Below are positions 57,949 to 64,000 of a DNA stretch of 64,000 bases, piece by piece (the stretch's first letter is position 1; every line of letters begins with the position of its first letter). A program made the translations under genes and the position numbers. The notes beneath the pieces were generated by a model. That model ran no database searches. It saw only the letters and a program-made list of their open reading frames with translations, and was not told the origin of the DNA. The stretch spans positions 186,001 through 250,000 of the forward strand of contig LNEB01000012.1 of assembly GCA_001464795.1 (NCBI GenBank), written 5' to 3'. This DNA is from Bdellovibrionales bacterium Ga0074139 (GTDB taxonomy: Bacteria; Bdellovibrionota; Bdellovibrionia; Bdellovibrionales; Bdellovibrionaceae).

Positions 57949-60353
57949 TTCAAAACTCCATTCGCAGCGATACCTTTCGGATATTTGGCAGCTAGTGTTT
58001 TTAAAATCTCTAGCGTTCCTAATTCTGGATTTGAGGCTTTCAATTGTTCGATCATTCCTAAATCCCGTCCATCTGTTGTAGCTAGCCAATACTCTAAAGG
58101 CGTCGATTCAATCGCGACGACGGCTCTCGCATCTTCCGCCATCAAGAAAGCTTCGGAAAATGAACCACGTTCTTGTTGCAGTGAAGAAATCAGATCGACT
58201 TCAGTCGGATTGAGACTTAAAACTTCTTTGAGTCTTTCTTTGTCAGCACCTTTTTGTTTGAGAACCCATTTGATACTGCTATTAGGTAAAATCGCGTTTG
58301 CAATTTTACTTCGAGCAAAGTCATCAATAGTTTGAGAAATCGCTATGGCGCTTGCCATGTATTTCCGAAATGTCCTGAAAACTTCGGCGATGAAAAGTGA
58401 CGCAGAATCATTCTCCATCAGCTTCCAACATTCATCCAGAATCAAAAATTTCATTTGGGATCTGTCGGCTTGGACCTCTCGCCAGACAAAGTCAGTGATA
58501 ATGAACAAGCATACCGATTGAAGATCTGGGTAAGACTCCATTCCCTTTAAATCGAAGCAAACGATGGGCCTTTTAAGCGCCAAAGTTGTTTCCTGATCGA
58601 CGAACTTTCCATAAGGTGAGTTTCCACACCAACTTGTAAGAATTTTGCCAATTCGCTGAATGGAAGCCTCTGGATGTTTTAACAAAATATTTCTTAAGTC
58701 TGACAGCTTAGGATGCTTAGAATTTTCGTAGACTTGCTCTATAGCGGATTCGATTTCAGACTTTTCCAACTTCCCCAGTTGAATTTGGTCTGAATCCTTG
58801 GTCATGATCTCGACAAGGCTCAAAATGAATTTGATTTTTTGGCTGGTAGGTTTTGTTTCACCGGAAGCCAAATCAAAAGGATTCATCGAAAGAGCCGTAT
58901 CAACGCCAAGCTGAATGTATTGCCCATTAAGATTTTCGCAGATTTTCTTATACGATCCACCGATATCAACGATGAAAACTTTGGGATTTTCCTTCAACAT
59001 TTGCATCAAAAGAATATTTGTCATGAACGACTTACCACTGCCTGAACCACCGCTTACAATTTGGTTTGAGTTAGTTAGTTCGCTGGTAAAAGGATTGAAA
59101 CTGACAAGACTGCCGAGCCTTGACCTTAAAAGAATTTTCGGATCGTTATGCCCACTCCAGGGTCCAAACACCGGAAGCATATCGCACAAGTTTGAAGTCT
59201 TAACCGGCTTATTCCTTTCCTTGCTTCGGCTATTGGGAACTGAAGACTCGCAAAAAATATCGAACGCAGCTAAGGTTTCCTCCATCGCTTCTGCTCCAGA
59301 CATTTCTCGGACCTTCGCCAAGGTTTCTGAGACCTTATTCTCAAGATCTTCTTGGTATTTAGATCGCAAAGTGACTTGAAGGCTCATGTAGAACACTTTT
59401 TCGCCAGCAGCGACCATCTGCTCAAGTAGGGTTTCAAGATCTCTGAATTTTGCTTCAGATTCTAGGTCAGTAACGCCGGTTTTTTTTCCTGCAACCATTG
59501 AAAAGGCAATGCGTCGCTGGGTTTGAAGAGACTCTAATTCCTTCTGTTGATCAGGCACACGAACGGTTAAGCTCAAGCGAGAATCAAAAGGTAGTTCTCT
59601 CAACTTTGCGGCCATAGATGCAAAAGTTTGGTCTGGCAAAAGCTTTAACGAAATAATTCGGTAAAAATACTCTCCCATCGAAAACCCTGTATTATCAATT
59701 CCAACATCCGTGAATAAAATTGAAGAACGCAAAAATGATGGGTCTACTTCCCCCAATTCGACGTTTCGGCTGGGATTCCACTGCTTATAGATAATCTCCA
59801 TGATTTCACTCGCTTTCAGGCGAGTCGGAAAAAATCCCAGAGCAGACAGTGAGGCTTCAAGATCATGTGCAAGACGCTGACTTGCTGCTAATTCCTGCCT
59901 GAGCCTGTCTTCTGCAAGAGGCTCAAAATTTTTGTGCTTTGAAAACCAAGACGGTTTCTTTAAAAGCGGTCCATTTGGTTTACGGCGTGCAAAGAACATC
60001 AGACTATGGCGTGGTAAGTATCCATCCGAGTCTAGCTTTTGAAACTTATCAATTCGAACTTTTGTCAGCTCTTGAATAACGTCTTGGTCTGATTTATCGC
60101 TTTTTAGGTGCTCATTAATTAGTCGGGCGTTTCCAGCCTTGATATCTTGAACAAACTGAAACTCAAATTCGGAAGGCAATCCATTTAGAAACTGAACCAA
60201 TTGTTCTGCGTAGTCATTTCTTTGCTGAGTTGACCAACAACTGCAATCGACCGGTTTTAATTCAAAGCCCAATCCGAAAGAACCATCGGAAAAAATAATA
60301 TTATCATTCTCAAGTCCCCAAATTTGAAGACAGTCTGCTAGTCGTCCACTCAT
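57945..60353 (-). CDS. VirB4/TraC-type secretion ATPase, element B
   Basis: The 802-residue product has a large TraC-like N-terminal domain (IIFSDGSFGLGFELKPVDCS, then LVQFLNGLPSEFEFQFVQDI) and the motor with GGSGSGKSF (about 432-440), VFIVDIGGSYKKI, LILDECWKLM (about 639) and AIAISQTIDDFA. It drives pilus and channel assembly. Longer than the element A enzyme, mainly in the N-terminal domain. It overlaps the VirB3 and VirB5 genes. Confidence 0.93.
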   Translation of the reverse strand: MSGRLADCLQIWGLENDNIIFSDGSFGLGFELKPVDCSCWSTQQRNDYAEQLVQFLNGLPSEFEFQFVQDIKAGNARLINEHLKSDKSDQDVIQELTKVRIDKFQKLDSDGYLPRHSLMFFARRKPNGPLLKKPSWFSKHKNFEPLAEDRLRQELAASQRLAHDLEASLSALGFFPTRLKASEIMEIIYKQWNPSRNVELGEVDPSFLRSSILFTDVGIDNTGFSMGEYFYRIISLKLLPDQTFASMAAKLRELPFDSRLSLTVRVPDQQKELESLQTQRRIAFSMVAGKKTGVTDLESEAKFRDLETLLEQMVAAGEKVFYMSLQVTLRSKYQEDLENKVSETLAKVREMSGAEAMEETLAAFDIFCESSVPNSRSKERNKPVKTSNLCDMLPVFGPWSGHNDPKILLRSRLGSLVSFNPFTSELTNSNQIVSGGSGSGKSFMTNILLMQMLKENPKVFIVDIGGSYKKICENLNGQYIQLGVDTALSMNPFDLASGETKPTSQKIKFILSLVEIMTKDSDQIQLGKLEKSEIESAIEQVYENSKHPKLSDLRNILLKHPEASIQRIGKILTSWCGNSPYGKFVDQETTLALKRPIVCFDLKGMESYPDLQSVCLFIITDFVWREVQADRSQMKFLILDECWKLMENDSASLFIAEVFRTFRKYMASAIAISQTIDDFARSKIANAILPNSSIKWVLKQKGADKERLKEVLSLNPTEVDLISSLQQERGSFSEAFLMAEDARAVVAIESTPLEYWLATTDGRDLGMIEQLKASNPELGTLEILKTLAAKYPKGIAANGVLK

Positions 60354-60673
60354 GCGACCTTCTTCACTTTAAGTTTTGGAGACGGAATATCTTGGCTTGG
60401 GTCTGAAAATGCAGCCAGAACTCCAGGCTTTATTTGGAATCTTAACCAGTGAATCAAATAGTTGTCTGGCTTACCTCTTTTCGTAAATCGAATGGTCATT
60501 GCAAGGCTGAGTGAAGGCAACCATACGAAAAGCCATTTGAGACTAGTTGAACCGAACAGGAAATTAAGAACTGACATCATCAAGAAAATAAAAAGCAAAT
60601 CTGGAATTTCAAAACCCAGAATCATCATCTTCTTGTCCAAACATTTACTGACTGACGTAACTTTTAAATCCAT
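60350..60673 (-). CDS. VirB3/TraL-like protein, element B
   Basis: The 107-residue product contains two close membrane segments (GFEIPDLLFIFLMMSVLNFL; LKWLFVWLPSLSLAMTIRF) and the ending KRGKPDNYLIHWLRFQIKPG, the TraL-type tail. It is the counterpart of 31214. TraL/VirB3 binds VirB4 at the inner membrane. It is directly coupled to the VirB4 gene. Confidence 0.78.
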   Translation of the reverse strand: MDLKVTSVSKCLDKKMMILGFEIPDLLFIFLMMSVLNFLFGSTSLKWLFVWLPSLSLAMTIRFTKRGKPDNYLIHWLRFQIKPGVLAAFSDPSQDIPSPKLKVKKVA

Positions 60674-60719
60674 AAACTCCTCTTAAAAGTGAGGACCTTC
60701 ATAAGAAGGTCCGATTGCA

Positions 60720-61001
60720 TTAGTGAATGAGCGATTGAATCCAACCCACGATACTTGGGGCACCAAAGCCGATAGCGGCTCCAATGATCGCTAAAACCAA
60801 ATGGCTTCTTGCATTGGCACTACCAGCCACGAACGAAAGGCCCGCAAAAACCAAACCGATAATCGCGGCTAACGGAAGAATCGTGCCGATCAATTTGCTT
60901 TGGACAGCCATCAAGCTGGACTCAACACTGCAATAACCCATCATGGGAAATGCGATTGCGACTAAAACAGTAGCGATAGAAACGAAATTATTTAATTTCA
61001 C
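60720..61001 (-). CDS. VirB2/TrbC-like pilin, element B
   Basis: The 93-residue product has a signal peptide (MKLNNFVSIATVLVAIAFPM), a mature start SVESSLMAVQSKLIGTILPL and two hydrophobic helices (AIIGLVFAGLSFVAG, LVLAIIGAAIGFGAPSIVG). This is nearly the same plan as the pilin of element A (SVESSLMGLKNVLLGSILPI). It is probably the major pilus subunit. Confidence 0.86.
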   Translation of the reverse strand: MKLNNFVSIATVLVAIAFPMMGYCSVESSLMAVQSKLIGTILPLAAIIGLVFAGLSFVAGSANARSHLVLAIIGAAIGFGAPSIVGWIQSLIH

Positions 61002-61017
61002 TTACTTTTCCTTTCAT

Positions 61018-61362
61018 TTACTGATTAACCGGATAAAGCGACATGTACATATATGCACGAAGCAGAGGGAATTTGATTTCCAAATAACTTTGAAGTTTTG
61101 TGTCTAAGATTCCGCTTCCAACAGGGTTTAAGAATCTGACTTCTTTGCCCTCAGTCTTCATCCGTGCGTAAACGGTATAGCGGTCAACAGCGTCTCTGTT
61201 TTTCACTAGGTAATATGTGTACCCAGGAAACATCATGAGTCTGATTTTATAGTAGGACAAACCTTCATCTTTGAACGCAGCTCCGACGAGGAGCTTGGCT
61301 TCGATTGTTGCTTCTTTACGAAATCCGCTAAAGATTTCATGTTTTTCACTTACTGGTTTCAT
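61018..61362 (-). CDS. Protein of unknown function before the pilin gene, element B
   Basis: The 114-residue product contains EATIEAKLLVGAAFKDEGLS and YYKIRLMMFPGYTYYLVKNR, then a C-terminal KSYLEIKFPLLRAYMYMSLY-like stretch. The VG.A....GLS......MFP segment parallels the element A product at 31769 (VGRAWASKSGGSL; YMLPSQRYVI). Position just before the pilin is the same. No family assigned. It overlaps the gene at 61346. Confidence 0.6.
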   Translation of the reverse strand: MKPVSEKHEIFSGFRKEATIEAKLLVGAAFKDEGLSYYKIRLMMFPGYTYYLVKNRDAVDRYTVYARMKTEGKEVRFLNPVGSGILDTKLQSYLEIKFPLLRAYMYMSLYPVNQ

Positions 61363-61543
61363 TTTTCAAATCCCTTTCGATTTTCAAATTCACTTTTCTT
61401 ACTCTTGTTTGAATATTCAGAAATTTTTCAAACAAATGCCGTTTTTGTTGTAGTTCTGGCGACAGTGAGTCCCAGACATGGCTTAGGCATTGCTCAAGCC
61501 GTTCGAGTTTTTTCTTTTGTATTTCAAGGAGTGTCTTCGACAT
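61346..61543 (-). CDS. Small helical protein, element B
   Basis: The 65-residue product (MSKTLLEIQKKKLERLEQCL and onward) is highly charged and probably one or two helices, with no signal peptide. AAGGAG lies 8 bases before the ATG. It overlaps the genes on both sides (61018 and 61524) by short stretches, so it is part of the same transcript. No family recognised. Confidence 0.55.
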   Translation of the reverse strand: MSKTLLEIQKKKLERLEQCLSHVWDSLSPELQQKRHLFEKFLNIQTRVRKVNLKIERDLKNETSK

Positions 61544-61694
61544 CGAGTAAACTCCTTAATTGATTCTCAAGTTCTTCAATCTGTTTGATCAGGGGCCGAT
61601 TTCGAGAAAGTTCCAGGACTGGTAGTAGTCCGTAAAATTCTCGAAATGTTCTTCTAATCTTTTGCAGCTCAAAATTTACAAAAACCTGTTCCAT
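61524..61694 (-). CDS. Very small helical protein, element B
   Basis: A 56-residue frame starts at the ATG at 61694 (GAGGG 4 bases upstream): MEQVFVNFELQKIRRTFREF, then YGLLPVLELSRNRPLIKQIE and ELENQLRSLL. It overlaps the 3' end of the gene at 61676 by 19 bases and the next gene by 20. The charged helical composition resembles its neighbour. Overlapping in a chain of small genes supports translation; function unknown. Confidence 0.5.
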   Translation of the reverse strand: MEQVFVNFELQKIRRTFREFYGLLPVLELSRNRPLIKQIEELENQLRSLLDVEDTP

Positions 61695-61903
61695 AGATCC
61701 CTCATGCGCTCACATTCCAAGCTTTGGTTGATGTCCTTGAATTCCTTCGGCAGAATTTCGGGCGGAGTGAGTTCTTTATTAAACCAACTACGAACCCGTC
61801 TCATCGCCTCTGAAACTCGTCGTCGAGCCAAGCGGCACTGACAGCATTCAGTGTGGACTTGATCAAACAATCGTTTTTCATCTTTGTTTGCTTGTTTTTC
61901 CAT
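61676..61903 (-). CDS. Small Cys-bearing protein, first gene of the element B operon
   Basis: From the ATG at 61903 the product has 75 residues: MEKQANKDEKRLFDQVHTEC, then CQCRLARRRVSEAMRRVRSW and FNKELTPPEILPKEF. The HTECCQC motif could bind a metal, as in small zinc-binding regulators. An AAGGAG lies 14 bases upstream, rather far; a longer start at 61987 gives 103 residues. It is the first gene of the long leftward operon. Function unknown. Confidence 0.5.
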   Translation of the reverse strand: MEKQANKDEKRLFDQVHTECCQCRLARRRVSEAMRRVRSWFNKELTPPEILPKEFKDINQSLECERMRDLWNRFL

Positions 61904-62234
61904 TTGTCGTTTTTTATCTCCTTCATTTTTTATGAGTGCGCGCCACTCAAAGAGATATATTTCAACGATGGTGCCAGACCTTTGCATTTGGCGTAACGTA
62001 GGGAAATTCTTTAGATAATTTCAATTTTTTGAAATCTGCGAATTCGATTGAAAAAGCGATTCGTTCAAGGTTACGAACAGAAAATTAGCTCGCGATGATT
62101 AAATTCGATTTAAGCTAAATGAGTTGTCCGTGATACTGAATTACGGTTGCATTGTTAATAAATGGACCTACTTTGCGGCGACTATGTAAATCGCCTAGAT
62201 TTTAAAAATGATGTGCTTGTAGTCGTGAAAAACG
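61904..62234. other. Control region of the element B operon
   Basis: It contains the palindrome TTTCAA-tttt-TTGAAA near 62020-62035 and the short stem GGCGA/TCGCC near 62176-62196. No GAGACT-type sites like those of element A and no sigma-54-type boxes were seen. The minus-strand promoter of the operon should lie here. Confidence 0.35.
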
Positions 62235-63101
62235 TTACGAAATTAAAGTTCCAAACTTGAAAACCTCTGGATTCAGCGCTGTACGTGCATTCGGATTCAA
62301 CAAAATCTTTATGTCACTTCCCGAATCAATCATGTCAACCAGATGTCTCGTAGATGTGAATACACCACTAACAGAAGGATTGTTCAATAATCCCTCTGTC
62401 GAAATTGAAGCTAGGTGGCTTTTCTGAACTGATTTTTGCTCTGGGAAAACTACTTCAACCTCATCACTTCGTTCAACTGCGTCACCAAGTTGAACTGAAA
62501 TCTTAAAAGCCATTGCACCTACGCCCAATAAGGCTCTCACTGCTAAAGGCGGATATTGATCAGCTAGATCCGAATCTCGCATTTCTCCAGTATTGATTGC
62601 AATTACAACTGCATCTTCAGGTGCAATTATTTTCTGCTCGATATACTTATCAATTTTTCTGACTTTATCTGCAAATGCACTAGTAACACGAAGAACCATT
62701 TTATCAACAGGAAGTGCTCCAGCATGTCCATTGGGCGGACGTGTAACTTCGTTTTCATTAGTACCAACTTTTACTGCAATTGCTTCAATCCAAAGTTTTT
62801 TTCCATCCGGAAGAAAGATGCAAAAGTCTGGCCCCTCTCCCGTAACTTTCTGACCTTTAAATTCTGCAACCTTGTACAAAACCCAAGAAAGATACATTTC
62901 CCACCAACGTTGTTGTGGATTTTCGACTGCATCTTGCTGGAAATGAGTATCTCCGCAATAATCCCAATGATGCTCAAGCAATTTAGAGCAATAGTCGCGC
63001 ACTTCTTGGCGATTAACATGTGCTTTATTGAAAGCATAGACATCGTTTTTTCCAGCCTTTTCCTCAAAGAAATTATTTGTTCTCTTTCGTTGGCTCATCA
63101 T
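62235..63101 (-). CDS. Unknown protein with PD-(D/E)xK-like motif
   Basis: The 288-residue product contains RWWEMYLSWVLYKV, then GEGPDFCIFLPDGKKLWIEA and IAVKVG: an Asp92 after Pro, a Glu106 and Lys111, reminiscent of restriction-type nucleases, although the E-x4-K spacing is not classical. No family name is justified. Its ATG directly follows the TGA of the upstream HEPN-like gene, so they are translated together. This could be a nuclease partner in a toxin or defence pair. Confidence 0.55.
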   Translation of the reverse strand: MMSQRKRTNNFFEEKAGKNDVYAFNKAHVNRQEVRDYCSKLLEHHWDYCGDTHFQQDAVENPQQRWWEMYLSWVLYKVAEFKGQKVTGEGPDFCIFLPDGKKLWIEAIAVKVGTNENEVTRPPNGHAGALPVDKMVLRVTSAFADKVRKIDKYIEQKIIAPEDAVVIAINTGEMRDSDLADQYPPLAVRALLGVGAMAFKISVQLGDAVERSDEVEVVFPEQKSVQKSHLASISTEGLLNNPSVSGVFTSTRHLVDMIDSGSDIKILLNPNARTALNPEVFKFGTLIS

Positions 63102-63878
63102 TCAATCCTGCGTTTTAGAGTTAAGCTGTTCTAAGTTAGGCTTCATTAAGCATAGAATTCTGTGAGCTTGATAATAGCCTGCAAGGATTTTCGATGACTC
63201 AGTTTCCTCAGGTGCGAACCAGGACAGCGCCGAACGAAACGAAGATATAAAACAGAGGAAATCAACGGTAGCCATCGCCTTATAGAAATTTATGGGTTCG
63301 CCATAATCTTCATCTGCATAAGCCCCGTGTAAAATTCCATGCCGATTCGTTTTATCTGTATGTGGATATTTGTTAGATTCAATGTAGAGATGGTGATCTG
63401 CGTACTCTTTGAACGAGTCCATCATAGATATAATTTCGCCAACAGCGCCTATATTGTACTTCTGGGCATCATCCTTACAATGTTCAGCTAAACTGATAAA
63501 AATCTTACGAGTGGATACTTTTTCACAATTTATCGAGCGACTTTTTGCCAAGTTGATCCCAGCTCCTTCGATTACTGGCATCAAACCCGTCACTGCAACG
63601 TGGTCTAATCCCAAAAAATGTGCGCGTATGGATTCTGCAATGATCTGTTTGTATTCATTTATGAATGGCACAATTGGATAACGACTAACAACCATCGCGG
63701 ATATATTTTCAGGCGAGTAAATAAGCGACAATAAAGACTCCAGATCTTTCTGTGTGAAGGCACCGCTAGAGTCGATAATTCTCTTATACATCATATTTAA
63801 AAAGCCCATAGAGACAAATGGTGGAATGAACCAACCAACACCATTAAAAGCAGTTTTAAAGTGATTTAGATCATGCAT
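63102..63878 (-). CDS. Unknown protein with HEPN-like R-x4-H motif
   Basis: The 258-residue product is helical and contains NRHGILHGAYADED (Arg179 and His184, an R-x4-H spacing like HEPN ribonucleases), followed by INFYKAMATVDFLCF. Upstream LGLDHVAVTGLMPVIEGAGI resembles the helix pairs of HEPN-like proteins. HEPN nucleases are common toxins and defence effectors. It overlaps the partial gene upstream and is coupled to 62235 downstream. Function is inferred from the motif only. Confidence 0.5.
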   Translation of the reverse strand: MHDLNHFKTAFNGVGWFIPPFVSMGFLNMMYKRIIDSSGAFTQKDLESLLSLIYSPENISAMVVSRYPIVPFINEYKQIIAESIRAHFLGLDHVAVTGLMPVIEGAGINLAKSRSINCEKVSTRKIFISLAEHCKDDAQKYNIGAVGEIISMMDSFKEYADHHLYIESNKYPHTDKTNRHGILHGAYADEDYGEPINFYKAMATVDFLCFISSFRSALSWFAPEETESSKILAGYYQAHRILCLMKPNLEQLNSKTQD

Positions 63879-64000
63879 ACAGTTTTGGACTTAACTTGTA
63901 TTGGTGTGGATCAGGAATCATTTCGTATATTTTAACTTCAGGATTTCTCTTAAGCGCGAGACCGGCAATCGCTTCCTTAATTTCCGTAGACATCTTACAA
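63871..64000 (-). CDS. Partial gene at the right edge
   Basis: A minus-strand frame stays open to the window edge and ends with a TGA that overlaps the start of the HEPN-like gene (ATGCATGA). If it starts at the ATG at 63993 the product is only 40 residues (MSTEIKEAIAGLALKRNPEV, then KIYEMIPDPHQYKLSPKLYA); the start may lie outside. The overlap indicates one operon with 63102 and 62235. Product unknown. Confidence 0.5.
   Translation of the reverse strand, partial: CKMSTEIKEAIAGLALKRNPEVKIYEMIPDPHQYKLSPKLYA

Overview
The window is AT-rich DNA, apparently from a Bdellovibrionota-type bacterium. This is inferred from two TIGR02147/DUF4423 regulators, many small secreted proteins and lipoproteins with Lys-rich signal peptides, a secreted papain-like protease and a periplasmic prolyl oligopeptidase. 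There are no rRNA or tRNA genes, CRISPR arrays or recognisable insertion sequences.

Region 1 (1-12.0 kb) looks like ordinary chromosome. It holds the start of a Crp/Fnr regulator, a prolyl oligopeptidase, lipoproteins, an ankyrin-repeat protein, a TIGR02147 regulator, a haem-binding lipoprotein, a frameshifted LysR gene, a UPF0114 membrane protein, a metalloprotease-like lipoprotein, and a MacB/LolD-type ABC exporter operon (ATPase, permease, periplasmic adaptor). Region 2 (12.2-19.9 kb) is accessory-looking. It holds a BrnT/BrnA toxin-antitoxin pair, small secreted proteins, a second TIGR02147 regulator, a LysR gene with an ATCGAT double site, a papain-like protease with a secreted partner, and degenerate dispersed repeats.

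Region 3 (20.2-32.5 kb) is transfer module A, transcribed leftwards. It runs from a tyrosine integrase and excisionase-like protein, past a nested palindrome that is a good oriT candidate, to a MOBC-type relaxase, relaxosome partners, a PIN-domain gene, a VirD4/TraG coupling ATPase, and VirB10, B9, B6, B5, B4, B3 and B2 homologues. Region 4 (32.5-49.6 kb) is mostly accessory cargo. It holds DoxX, SDR and Rrf2 genes, AraC and TetR regulators, an operon of lipocalin-like protein, periplasmic binding protein, histidine kinase and NtrC-type regulator, a putative defence operon (HTH, coiled-coil AAA ATPase, DUF6602 nuclease-like protein), an HNH gene, DUF4145 and a double-HTH regulator.

Region 5 (50.0-61.9 kb) is transfer module B. 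It has the same logic and gene order as A, but it carries an FtsK/SpoIIIE-type motor instead of VirD4, has a VirB8/TraE protein that A lacks, and has a shortened VirB9/TraK. Region 6 (62.2 kb to the end) holds a tightly coupled pair of unknown genes (PD-(D/E)xK-like and HEPN-like) and a partial gene.

The window is best read as two related integrative conjugative elements placed head-to-tail, each with its integrase at the left. The most interesting signals are these. Palindromes with one architecture (TGAGAyT-nn-ArTCTCA) lie upstream of the module A operon and upstream of the sensor/NtrC operon, and a near-consensus sigma-54 promoter lies between the palindrome and module A. There are also the candidate oriT, the exchanged coupling motors, and the HTH-AAA-DUF6602 operon.
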